A stretch of 64,000 nt of DNA, from contig CANFHX010000010.1 of assembly GCA_947446865.1 (NCBI GenBank), positions 1-64,000 on the forward strand, written 5' to 3'. Within the stretch, counting starts at the first letter, position 1. Every line of letters begins with the position of its first letter. This stretch comes from Flavobacteriaceae bacterium (GTDB lineage: Bacteria > Bacteroidota > Bacteroidia > Flavobacteriales > Flavobacteriaceae). Below are positions 26,416 through 34,783 of the stretch, piece after piece. The notes under the pieces are model-generated. The model saw only the letters and a program-made list of their open reading frames with translations. It did no database searches and was not told where the DNA came from. Made by a program: the position numbers and the translations under genes.

Positions 26416-27435
26416 ATGAAAAAGTCAAAAATTTCAATGTTATCTAGAGCCATATTCTTGATTGCATCCGCATTATTATTGTCTTCCATTTTCTTTCCGT
26501 TGTGGAGAATAGAACTCACGGCCCCGCAATATCCAGAAGGATTAGTATTACAATTACATGCCGATAAAATTGGTGGTGATGTAGATATCATTAACGGATT
26601 AAATCATTATATCGGAATGAAAACCTTACATGCCGAAAATTTCTTTGAGTTTTCTGTTCTAAAATACATCTTCATTGCATTCGCAGTTTTCGGAGTGTTT
26701 TTCACCTTTCTAGGAAGTAAAAAAGGATTGTACTTTTACTTTATTTCATTTGTTCTATTTATAATTGCATCGGCATGTGATTTTTACCGATGGAATTACA
26801 ATTATGGCCATGATTTAAATCCAAATGCAGCTATTAAAGTTCCAGGAATGGCTTACCAACCTCCACTTTTAGGATACAAACAATTATTAAATTTTGGAGC
26901 CTATTCCATTCCAGATATCGGTGGATTTATGCTTATTGGCGCTGGAATATTACTTTTTATAGCGGTGGTTAAAGAAACTGAATTCTTAAATCGGTTTAAA
27001 AAAACAAATCTAAATGCAATAATTGTTATACTGTTTGCCTTGACTGCTTTTTCTTGCAATTCAAAAGAACCAAAACCAATCAAATTGAATTATGACACGT
27101 GTGATTTCTGCAAAATGACTATCTCAAATGCAAAATATGCCTCCGAATTAATTACTAAAAAAGGAAGATGTTACAAGTTTGATGATGTTTCATGTATGAT
27201 AAAATATCTGAAAGACAATTCGGATTTAGCAAATGCGGAGTTATTTGTTACCAACTATTCCAACGAAAATCAATTCATTCCAGTTACAAAAGGATTTTAT
27301 TTATTAGGTGGAACGGTTCGCGGACCAATGGGTGGAAAAGTAGTAGCATTTGATTCTGACAAAAAAGCAGCCAATTTTCAAACCCAACTCGGAGCCGAAA
27401 AAACCACTTGGAAAACTATATATACTACCTATTAA
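26416..27435 (+). CDS. nosL: Multi-pass membrane protein fused to NosL copper chaperone
   Basis: The 339-residue protein has an N-terminal membrane part (1 to about 190) with four predicted transmembrane segments and a conserved loop between them. It is followed by a hydrophobic stretch ending in a lipobox-like LTAFSC (about 203-214) and then a NosL domain (about 215-339) with the Cu(I)-binding motif CDFCKM and CYKFDDVSCM. NosL delivers copper to NosZ. The N-terminal part may correspond to the small membrane proteins found in clade II nos clusters, which I infer from position. The 0-nt gap to nosD indicates coupling. Confidence 0.85.
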   Translation: MKKSKISMLSRAIFLIASALLLSSIFFPLWRIELTAPQYPEGLVLQLHADKIGGDVDIINGLNHYIGMKTLHAENFFEFSVLKYIFIAFAVFGVFFTFLGSKKGLYFYFISFVLFIIASACDFYRWNYNYGHDLNPNAAIKVPGMAYQPPLLGYKQLLNFGAYSIPDIGGFMLIGAGILLFIAVVKETEFLNRFKKTNLNAIIVILFALTAFSCNSKEPKPIKLNYDTCDFCKMTISNAKYASELITKKGRCYKFDDVSCMIKYLKDNSDLANAELFVTNYSNENQFIPVTKGFYLLGGTVRGPMGGKVVAFDSDKKAANFQTQLGAEKTTWKTIYTTY

Positions 27436-28671
27436 ATGAAAACTTCTAGCTACCTCCTATTCCTGTTTTTTGTAGTGCATTTTAGCAGTGCAACTACAAT
27501 TCCGGTTGGAGCTAATTTCCCTGTAAAAAGCATTAAGAAAGCAATTGCTTTATCCAAAAAAGGAGATACCATTATAGTAAATAAAGGCATCTATCGTGAA
27601 GGAAACATCATCATCAACAAGAAAATAGTTTTCTTAGGTAAGGGTTTTCCAATTTTAGATGGTCAAAACAGAAACGAAGTACTATCGGTTAAAGCAGATA
27701 GTGTTATTGTGAAAGGATTTAAATTAATCAATTCGGGCCACGCAGCACTTTCCGATCCTTGTGGAATTAAAGTTTACAATTGCACTTTTGTTCGGGTTTT
27801 CAATAATATTTTAGATAATAATTTCTTCGGAATTTATCTTCAAAATTGCAATAATTGCATTGTTAAAGGAAATGAAATTAGAGCTTATGGAAAAGCAGAA
27901 CAATTAATTGGAAACGGAATCCACTGTTGGAAAAGCCAAAATCTTCAAATTATTGCTAACTATATTACAGGACATCGCGACGGAATTTATTTTGAATTTG
28001 TAACTAATTCGGTTATTTGGAGAAATATTTCTACCCAGAACATTCGCTACGGATTACATTTTATGTTTTCTAACGAGGATTCCTACATCACCAATGTATT
28101 TAAAAATAATGGTGCCGGAGTGGCGGTTATGTTTTCTAGAAAAGTAAACATGTTCAATAATACTTTTGAAAATAATTGGGGCGATTCTTCTTATGGATTA
28201 TTGCTTAAAGAAATCTCAGATGGCTATATTTTTAATAATAAATTCATTCAAAATACGTCGGCCATTTATATGGAAGGCATCTCCAGAATTAAAATAGAAA
28301 AAAATGATTTTATATCAAATGGATGGGGAATAAAAATTCAGGCAAGCTGCATGGATAATGAGTTAGTGAACAATAATTTTCTTAAAAACACTTTCGATAT
28401 TAGCACCAATGGAAGCTTGGTTTTAAACACTTTCAATAGCAATTATTGGGACAAATACGAAGGATATGATTTAGATAAAAATGGTGTTGGCGATGTGCCG
28501 TACCATCCGTTGAGTTTATTTGCGGTTTTAACAGAAAAAACACCTTCTACCATGCTTTTGTACCGAAGTTTTATGATCACCCTTTTAGACAAATCGGAAA
28601 AGATTTTACCCAGCATTACCCCCGATAATTTTATAGATAAAACGCCATTAATGAAGTCACTGCCGTTATGA
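27436..28671 (+). CDS. nosD: Nitrous oxide reductase maturation protein NosD
   Basis: The 411-residue protein has a signal peptide (1-19) and a right-handed parallel beta-helix built from NosD/CASH repeats (for example NNFFGIYLQNCNNCIVKGNE and NTSAIYMEGISRIKIEKND) across residues 30-350. It is required with the NosFY ABC transporter to assemble the Cu-Z (4Cu:2S) centre of NosZ in the periplasm. It starts right after the nosL stop and overlaps nosF by 4 nt (ATGA). Confidence 0.95.
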   Translation: MKTSSYLLFLFFVVHFSSATTIPVGANFPVKSIKKAIALSKKGDTIIVNKGIYREGNIIINKKIVFLGKGFPILDGQNRNEVLSVKADSVIVKGFKLINSGHAALSDPCGIKVYNCTFVRVFNNILDNNFFGIYLQNCNNCIVKGNEIRAYGKAEQLIGNGIHCWKSQNLQIIANYITGHRDGIYFEFVTNSVIWRNISTQNIRYGLHFMFSNEDSYITNVFKNNGAGVAVMFSRKVNMFNNTFENNWGDSSYGLLLKEISDGYIFNNKFIQNTSAIYMEGISRIKIEKNDFISNGWGIKIQASCMDNELVNNNFLKNTFDISTNGSLVLNTFNSNYWDKYEGYDLDKNGVGDVPYHPLSLFAVLTEKTPSTMLLYRSFMITLLDKSEKILPSITPDNFIDKTPLMKSLPL

Positions 28672-29390
28672 TTGAAATAAAAAACATAAGTAAAAAGTTT
28701 GGAAAACTTACCGTATTAAAAGACATCAACTTGCATTTTAATAAAGGAGAATGTATTGCTTTAATTGGTCCAAATGGTTGTGGAAAAACCACTTTAATAA
28801 AATCAATCCTCGGAATGGTTTTACCCGATTCAGGAGCCATTGATTTCAACGGAAAATCGGTTTTAGGAGACTATTTATACCGAGAAAACATTGGATATAT
28901 GCCACAAATTGGTCGTTATCCTGATAATATGACGATTGGTCAAATTATCGAAATGATTAAAAAAATACGAAATTCAAATGAAGATTTGGATGAAGATTTG
29001 CTAAAAGAATTTGAATTGGATAAAATGTTTGATAAACAAATGCGAACTCTTTCGGGAGGAACCACCCAAAAAGTTAGCGCTGTTTTGGCCTTTCTTTTCA
29101 ATCCGGAGGTGTTGATTTTAGACGAACCTACAGCAGGTTTAGACCCATTGGCATCGGAGATTTTGAAAGAAAAAATTATACGAGAAAAAGAAAAAGGAAA
29201 ACTCATTTTGATAACTTCTCATTTATTGAGTGAATTGGACGATTTGATTACCGAAATTATTTTTATGCAAGACGGCGAAGTGCATTTTCACAAAAAAGTA
29301 GAAGCCCTAAAAGCAGAAACTAAGGAAGAAAAAATCTCAAAAGCAATTGCTACTATTTTAAAAGACAAACGTAATGAACAGATTAATTAA
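28668..29390 (+). CDS. nosF: ABC transporter ATP-binding protein NosF
   Basis: The 240-residue ATPase has Walker A (GPNGCGKTT, 34-42), signature LSGGTTQKV and Walker B LILDEPTAGLDP, followed by the switch His in ITSHLLSEL. It energises the NosDFY complex that provides sulfur for Cu-Z assembly. It overlaps nosD by 4 nt and nosY by 17 nt, so the three are translated together. Confidence 0.95.
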   Translation: MIEIKNISKKFGKLTVLKDINLHFNKGECIALIGPNGCGKTTLIKSILGMVLPDSGAIDFNGKSVLGDYLYRENIGYMPQIGRYPDNMTIGQIIEMIKKIRNSNEDLDEDLLKEFELDKMFDKQMRTLSGGTTQKVSAVLAFLFNPEVLILDEPTAGLDPLASEILKEKIIREKEKGKLILITSHLLSELDDLITEIIFMQDGEVHFHKKVEALKAETKEEKISKAIATILKDKRNEQIN

Positions 29391-30141
29391 AATAATTTTA
29401 CTGGATATTCTAAAAAGTAAAATCGTACTGGTTTACATACTTATTTTAGCCATTTTATCTTGGAGTTCTTTTGCTTTGGAAGACAATTCTGCCAAAGGAA
29501 TTCTGACGGTTCTTAACGTAATTTTATTTACAGTTCCTTTAGTAGCCATACTTTTTGCAACAATATATTTATACAATAGTTCCGAGTTTATCGAATTATT
29601 ATTAAGCCAACCCATACAACGAAAAAAAATATGGTTGAGCTTATTTATCGGACTTTCTCTATCGATGATTTTCGCTTTTTTTATAGGAGCTGGAATACCG
29701 TTACTAATCTATTCCCCTGATATTGTTGGGATAATGATGCTAATTATAGGTAGTTTAATTTCAGTAATATTCGTGGCGCTTGCGTTCTTGTGTTCTATTC
29801 TAACCCGAGACAAAGCCAAAGGAATTGGCATTGCTATCATGACCTGGTTGTATTTTGCCTTGTTGTTTGACGGAATGGTTTTATTCTTATTATTTCAATT
29901 TTCTGATTATCCAATAGAAAATGCAATGGTTGGTGTAACGGCATTTAGCCCAATAGATTTGGCTCGAATTCAAATCTTGTTACATCTGGATGTATCTGCA
30001 ATGATGGGCTATACTGGAGCAATTTTCAAAGACTTTTTTGGAACTTCGGTTGGACTAATTGCCTCCTTTTTACTACTGTGTTTATGGGTTATTGTTCCCT
30101 TTACGATTTCGATGCGAAAATTCAGGACTAAAGATTTATAA
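29374..30141 (+). CDS. nosY: ABC transporter permease NosY
   Basis: The 255-residue membrane protein has about six transmembrane helices, starting MNRLIKIILLDILKSKIVLV, and a charged cytoplasmic turn after QPIQRKKIWLSL. It is the NosY partner of NosF. It overlaps nosF by 17 nt and precedes the truncated haemoglobin gene by 3 nt. Confidence 0.93.
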   Translation: MNRLIKIILLDILKSKIVLVYILILAILSWSSFALEDNSAKGILTVLNVILFTVPLVAILFATIYLYNSSEFIELLLSQPIQRKKIWLSLFIGLSLSMIFAFFIGAGIPLLIYSPDIVGIMMLIIGSLISVIFVALAFLCSILTRDKAKGIGIAIMTWLYFALLFDGMVLFLLFQFSDYPIENAMVGVTAFSPIDLARIQILLHLDVSAMMGYTGAIFKDFFGTSVGLIASFLLLCLWVIVPFTISMRKFRTKDL

Positions 30142-30144
30142 AAT

Positions 30145-30516
30145 ATGAAAACAGACATCCGAAATAGAAAAGATATCGAAAAATTAGTAAATACTTTTTA
30201 TGATATAGTCAAAACTGATACTATAATTGGTTATTTGTTTAACGATGTTGCGCAGGTAAATTGGCAATTGCATTTACCAAAAATGTATGCTTTTTGGGAA
30301 AATATTCTTTTCTGTACTGCTAATTATAATGGCAGCCCAATGGCTGTTCACAAAGAATTACATCAAAAAAGCACCATGACCCAAGAGCATTTTAAGCATT
30401 GGAATGTGCTTTTCAATAAAACTGTTGACCACCTTTTTGAAGGCCCAAAAGCTGAAGAAATAAAAAATAGGGCGATGAATATTTCGGCAGTAATGATGCA
30501 TAAAACCCTAATTTAA
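30145..30516 (+). CDS. Group III truncated haemoglobin
   Basis: The 123-residue globin matches group III truncated haemoglobins: an N-terminal DIEKLVNTFYDIVKTDTIIG, FWENILFCTANYNGSPMAVH and a proximal-His region around HKELHQKS or EHFKHW. Such proteins bind O2 or NO, and within a nos operon a role in NO scavenging or protection of the copper enzymes is plausible. It lies 3 nt after nosY, so it is part of the operon. Confidence 0.88.
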   Translation: MKTDIRNRKDIEKLVNTFYDIVKTDTIIGYLFNDVAQVNWQLHLPKMYAFWENILFCTANYNGSPMAVHKELHQKSTMTQEHFKHWNVLFNKTVDHLFEGPKAEEIKNRAMNISAVMMHKTLI

Positions 30517-30555
30517 TGCCATTTATTGTTTGTAATAGGTATATTTACAGAAGTT

Positions 30556-30999
30556 ATGATACATCCTATTCTACTAATTTTACATCTTTTGGCCGCTAGT
30601 ATATGGGTTGGTGGGCATTTACTATTATCCATTCGGTTTTTGCCAGAAGCACTCCAAAAGAAAGATTTATCCATAATTCTCAATTTCAAAGATAAATTTG
30701 AAGTGGTTGGACTCCCTTCAATTTTAATTCTACTAATTTCAGGAATAATGATGGCTTATAATTATGGGGTTCCGTTTTCAAGATGGTTTTCCTTTTCGGA
30801 TGGCATTGAAAAAATAATTTCCATAAAATTAATTTTAATTTTCACCACTATAATTCTAGCAGCATACTCACAATTATATATTTTCCCAAAAGCAAATTCT
30901 GAAAGAATGTTTCCACTTGCTTTTCAAATAATTTTGGTAACCCTAATTGGCGTTGGCATGCTAGTGCTTGGAAGTTTAATTCAATTGGGAGGGGCTTAA
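30556..30999 (+). CDS. CopD-like integral membrane protein
   Basis: The ATG at 30556 (MIHPILLILHLLAAS) is preferred over an upstream TTG at 30526. The 147-residue protein has four transmembrane helices with His in helix 1 (LLILHLL) and the loop GGH. It resembles the CopD/copper-resistance D family. In this context, last in the nos operon, a part in copper supply to NosZ is likely but not shown. Confidence 0.65.
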   Translation: MIHPILLILHLLAASIWVGGHLLLSIRFLPEALQKKDLSIILNFKDKFEVVGLPSILILLISGIMMAYNYGVPFSRWFSFSDGIEKIISIKLILIFTTIILAAYSQLYIFPKANSERMFPLAFQIILVTLIGVGMLVLGSLIQLGGA

Positions 31000-31014
31000 A
31001 AGAAGCATTTTTTT

Positions 31015-31058
31015 ATGACTTCGCTCATGTTTTATAAATACAATAAATGGTAATTTTG
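31015..31058 (+). promoter_or_regulatory. Crp/Fnr-type operator and promoter of ric-nrdDG
   Basis: ATGA-CTTCGC-TCAT (31015-31028) is followed by the perfect -7 element TAATTTTG (31051-31058), ending 36.5 nt from the palindrome centre. The predicted start is near 31063, 22 nt before the ric ATG. Confidence 0.82.
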
Positions 31059-31084
31059 GATTTATAATTATTAAACAAAAAGAC

Positions 31085-31813
31085 ATGAACACCATAGAAA
31101 AAGCAACCATTGGAGCATATGTTGCCCAAGATTTCAGAACTGCTGCACTATTTTCAAAGTATAAAATTGATTTTTGCTGCAAGGGAAATAGAACCCTTGA
31201 TGAAGTATGCCAAGCAAAAGGTTTGAACCTAAATGAAATTGAAAATGAATTAAATACTGTTTTAGAGTCGAACAACTCTTCCGAAATGGATTTCATTTCC
31301 TTCTCTCCTAGTTTATTAATCGATTATATTCTAGAAACCCACCACGAATATGTTTTAACAAAAACACCCGTTCTTTTGCAATACTTAGACAAACTTTGCA
31401 AAGTACATGGTTCAAATCATCCGGAGCTAATTGAAATAAATGCTATTTTTAAAATCAGTGCTGTCGAACTTTCCAATCATATGCTAAAAGAAGAAGAAGT
31501 TTTGTTTCCGTTTATCAAAACAATGACCGCTGCTTTAAAAAACAAGGAAACTATTGAACAAGCCCACTTCGGGACTGTGGACAATCCAATTGCAATGCTT
31601 AAAAAGGATCATGAAATGGAAGGTGAATTATTTGCTAAAATTGTACAATTAACCAATAATTACACACCCCCTAGTGATGCTTGCGGAACCTACAAAGTGA
31701 CGTTTGCCATGTTGCAAGAATTTGAACAAGACCTTCACAAACACATCCATCTTGAAAACAATATTCTTTTTCCGAAAGCTCTACAATTAGAAGAACGATT
31801 TACAATAGTATAA
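31085..31813 (+). CDS. ric: Di-iron iron-sulfur cluster repair protein (RIC/ScdA/YtfE)
   Basis: The 242-residue protein has the ScdA N-terminal domain (residues 1-60, with the FCCKG Cys pair) and a hemerythrin-like domain (about 78-235) supplying His and Glu iron ligands in THHEYVL, HMLKEEEVLFPF, KKDHEMEGE and HKHIHLENNILFP. RIC proteins repair Fe-S clusters damaged by NO or oxidants. It is first in an operon with anaerobic ribonucleotide reductase genes and shares its operator type with nos and nor. Confidence 0.93.
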   Translation: MNTIEKATIGAYVAQDFRTAALFSKYKIDFCCKGNRTLDEVCQAKGLNLNEIENELNTVLESNNSSEMDFISFSPSLLIDYILETHHEYVLTKTPVLLQYLDKLCKVHGSNHPELIEINAIFKISAVELSNHMLKEEEVLFPFIKTMTAALKNKETIEQAHFGTVDNPIAMLKKDHEMEGELFAKIVQLTNNYTPPSDACGTYKVTFAMLQEFEQDLHKHIHLENNILFPKALQLEERFTIV

Positions 31814-31846
31814 TTCATTAATAGAACCCTTTTAAAACCTCATCTT

Positions 31847-33964
31847 ATGGAGAAATTTGTCATAAAAAGAAATGGAGATTACAAACCATTTGAAAGCTAT
31901 AAAATAAAGGATGCTATTGAAAAGAGTTTTGAAAGTGTTTCTATTCCTTTTGACGAAAGTATTTATGAAATGGTTCGAACGGCAATTGCAAATAAAGATA
32001 CCTGGGCAGTTGAGGAAATTCAAGATATTATCGAAAAATCTCTTTTCGAAAAAGAATATTTCAACGTTATGCGTTCGTTTATGTTGTTTCGTCATACCCG
32101 AAAATTACAACGGGAACATGTTGACGGATTGAACGACGACACAACTTATGTAGACAGCACCCAAACTATTGAAGAATACATTTCTCAAACCGATTGGCGA
32201 ATTAATGCCAATGCCAATACCTCCTATTCTAATGCTGGTTTGGTGAATAATGTTGCCGGGAAAATCATCGCAAATTATTGGTTGGATAAAGTCTATTCTA
32301 AAAAAGAAGGGTATGCACATAGAAATGGAGATCTCCATATTCACGATTTAGATTGTTTAACTGGTTATTGTGCTGGTTGGAGTCTTAGGGTTTTATTAAA
32401 CGATGGATTTAATGGTGTGCGCGGACGAGTGGAAAGCAAAGCGCCTTCTCATTTTAGAGAAGCCCTCGGACAAATGTCTAATTTTTTAGGGATTCTCCAA
32501 AGCGAATGGGCAGGCGCACAAGCATTTAGTTCGTTTGACACCTATCTCGCTCCTTATGTTTTTAAAGACAATCTTTCGTTTGACGAAGTGCTAAAAGCAG
32601 TTCGTAGTTTTGTATACAACCTTAATGTTCCGGCTCGTTGGGGACAATCACCATTCACCAATATTACTTTGGATTGGATAGTTCCTGAAGATTTGAAAAC
32701 TCAAATCCCAACTAAAAATGACCATCATTTTTTTGAAGGAAACTTCAATCATGATGTTTTGATAAAAGCCCAGGAGCGCGGAGCCGATAAACCTACCGAC
32801 TTACGTTACGAACATTTTCAAGCCGAAATGAACTTGATAAATAAGGCCTATTACACCGTAATGACCGAAGGGGATGCTAATGGACAACCCTTTACCTTCC
32901 CTATTCCTACGGTAAATATTACCGAAGATTTTGATTGGGATGGAGAAAACACCGAATTACTATTTGAAAACACAGCCAAAATTGGGTCTTCTTATTTTCA
33001 AAATTTTATCGGAAGCCAATATATTTTAGATGAAAATGGTATTGCAATTGAAAACCCAAATGCATACAAACCCAATGCGGTTCGAAGTATGTGTTGCCGT
33101 TTGCAACTGGATTTAAGAGAATTATTAAAACGCGGTAACGGACTTTTTGGAAGTGCCGAAATGACGGGAAGTATTGGCGTGGTTACCATCAATATGGCTC
33201 GTTTAGGCTATTTGTATGCTGGAAATAAAGAAGCCCTTTTTAATGAGTTGGATAATTTAATGGAAATCTCTAAATCAACTTTAGAGAAAAAAAGAGTCTT
33301 TATTCAACAGATGTACGACCGAGGATTATATCCTTACACCAAGCGCTATTTAACCCATTTTAGAAATCATTTTTCTACCATTGGTGTTAACGGAATGAAC
33401 GAAATGGTACGGAATTTTACAAATGACAAAGACGACATTACTTCTACTTTTGGAAATGATTTTTGCTTGGAAATTTTAGATTACATCCGAAATAGAATGA
33501 AAGAATTTCAAGAAGCAACTGGAAATTTATATAATCTAGAAGCAACTCCTGCCGAAGGAACCACTTATCGATTTGCCAAAGAAGACAAAAAACGATATGC
33601 TGATATTCTTCAAGCGGGAACCGAAGAAAACAATTACTATACTAACAGCTCCCAAATTCCGGTAGATTTTACGCAAGACCCAATAGAAGCATTGTTAATG
33701 CAAGACGAATTGCAATGTAAATATACTGGTGGAACGGTGCTACATTTATACATGAACGAAAGAATAAGCTCTCCCGAAGCCTGCAAGAATTTTGTAAAAA
33801 CAGTTTTAACTAAATTTAAATTACCCTACATCACCGTTACCCCAGTATTTAGCGTTTGTCCGGTTCATGGTTATTTGAATGGCGAACACGAATATTGTCC
33901 GAAATGCGATGAAGAAATTATAGAAAATCAAAAAAACACATTATATGAAAACGAACCACAATGA
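31847..33964 (+). CDS. nrdD: Anaerobic ribonucleoside-triphosphate reductase, large part without glycyl-radical domain
   Basis: The 705-residue class III ribonucleotide reductase has an ATP-cone (1 to about 95) and a ten-stranded barrel with HRNGDLHIHDLDCLTGYCAG and a conserved Cys region (NAVRSMCCRLQLDLRELL, GLFGSAEMTGSIGVVTIN). It ends in a Zn-binding segment, CPVHGYL...CPKCD. It stops before the glycyl-radical segment, which is encoded by the next small overlapping gene (33945-34109). It reduces NTPs to dNTPs without oxygen and lies in the ric operon, 33 nt after ric. Confidence 0.93.
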   Translation: MEKFVIKRNGDYKPFESYKIKDAIEKSFESVSIPFDESIYEMVRTAIANKDTWAVEEIQDIIEKSLFEKEYFNVMRSFMLFRHTRKLQREHVDGLNDDTTYVDSTQTIEEYISQTDWRINANANTSYSNAGLVNNVAGKIIANYWLDKVYSKKEGYAHRNGDLHIHDLDCLTGYCAGWSLRVLLNDGFNGVRGRVESKAPSHFREALGQMSNFLGILQSEWAGAQAFSSFDTYLAPYVFKDNLSFDEVLKAVRSFVYNLNVPARWGQSPFTNITLDWIVPEDLKTQIPTKNDHHFFEGNFNHDVLIKAQERGADKPTDLRYEHFQAEMNLINKAYYTVMTEGDANGQPFTFPIPTVNITEDFDWDGENTELLFENTAKIGSSYFQNFIGSQYILDENGIAIENPNAYKPNAVRSMCCRLQLDLRELLKRGNGLFGSAEMTGSIGVVTINMARLGYLYAGNKEALFNELDNLMEISKSTLEKKRVFIQQMYDRGLYPYTKRYLTHFRNHFSTIGVNGMNEMVRNFTNDKDDITSTFGNDFCLEILDYIRNRMKEFQEATGNLYNLEATPAEGTTYRFAKEDKKRYADILQAGTEENNYYTNSSQIPVDFTQDPIEALLMQDELQCKYTGGTVLHLYMNERISSPEACKNFVKTVLTKFKLPYITVTPVFSVCPVHGYLNGEHEYCPKCDEEIIENQKNTLYENEPQ

Positions 33965-34109
33965 GATTTTAGAACAAAACCAACTTTTAAGAACAAAATG
34001 CTTAGTTTATACCAGAGTAATGGGCTACCATCGCCCTGTTGAAAGTTTTAATATTGGTAAAAAAGGCGAACACAAACAAAGAATGTATTTTAAAGAATGT
34101 AAGTGCTAA
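33945..34109 (+). CDS. Stand-alone glycyl-radical domain of class III ribonucleotide reductase
   Basis: This 54-residue gene starts with ATG at 33945, overlaps the nrdD stop by 20 nt in another frame, and ends 7 nt inside nrdG. It encodes the missing NrdD C-terminus: RTKCLVYTRVMGYHRPV followed by FNIGKKGEHKQRMYF and CKC. Gly27 in RVMGY aligns with the glycyl-radical position in RVCGYL-type sequences of other NrdD proteins. Own start codon, conserved motif and tight overlaps on both sides argue for a real split gene, not a sequencing error. It is analogous to YfiD/GrcA for pyruvate formate-lyase. Confidence 0.85.
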   Translation: MKTNHNEILEQNQLLRTKCLVYTRVMGYHRPVESFNIGKKGEHKQRMYFKECKC

Positions 34110-34783
34110 GCAAACCTATTTACAATATTACACCTTTTACGCTTTTAGATTATCCAGATAAATCTGCCTGTATTATTTGGTATTCTGGCTGTAATATGCG
34201 GTGTTTGTATTGCTATAATCCCGAAATTGTTTTAGGAAAAGGATCCACTTCTTTTCCTGAAGCAATTTCTTTTTTACAAAAAAGACAAGGTTTGCTAGAT
34301 GCTGTTGTTTTTAGTGGTGGCGAATGTTTATTACACAAAAACATCGTCGCACAGATAAAAGAGATAAAGGAAATGGGGTTTTTGGTAAAAATTGACACGA
34401 ATGGCTCGAATACTGCTATTTTAAAGCAATTATTACAAGATAGTCTAATTGATTACGTTGCCTTAGATTATAAAGCAACTGCAAGCAAATTTCAGACAGT
34501 TACTAAAACGGATTTGTTTTCAAAATTTGAGAATTCCTTTGCGATGCTCCAAGAAAGTGAAATTCCGTTTGAAATACGCACTACGTTCCATTCAGATTTA
34601 ATTTTAGAAGCCGATTGGATTGAAATGATTGAATACCTTACCCAGAAAAATTATACCGGAAAATACTACATTCAATCCTTTAAAAATAATGTTGAAACAC
34701 TAGGAAAATTACATTCCTCTGCAAAAATGAAAGAACAAGAATGTTTTTCTTCCTTAAATTTCCAAGTCTTTTTTAGAAATTAA
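34103..34783 (+). CDS. nrdG: Anaerobic ribonucleotide reductase activating protein (radical SAM)
   Basis: The 226-residue radical SAM enzyme has the 4Fe-4S motif SGCNMRCLYCYNPE (CX3CX2C) near residue 30, an SAM-binding SGGECLLH and KIDTNG segments. It generates the glycyl radical on its partner. The GTG start overlaps the end of the glycyl-radical peptide gene (GTGCTAA). It converges on norB with a 30-nt 3' overlap. Confidence 0.92.
   Translation: MLSKPIYNITPFTLLDYPDKSACIIWYSGCNMRCLYCYNPEIVLGKGSTSFPEAISFLQKRQGLLDAVVFSGGECLLHKNIVAQIKEIKEMGFLVKIDTNGSNTAILKQLLQDSLIDYVALDYKATASKFQTVTKTDLFSKFENSFAMLQESEIPFEIRTTFHSDLILEADWIEMIEYLTQKNYTGKYYIQSFKNNVETLGKLHSSAKMKEQECFSSLNFQVFFRN

Noticed and set aside
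33930..33970. Frameshift or sequencing error truncating nrdD
   Set aside because: The downstream reading frame has its own ATG, the overlaps are tight on both sides, and nrdG starts within its stop, so a true split is favoured; read data could still overturn this.
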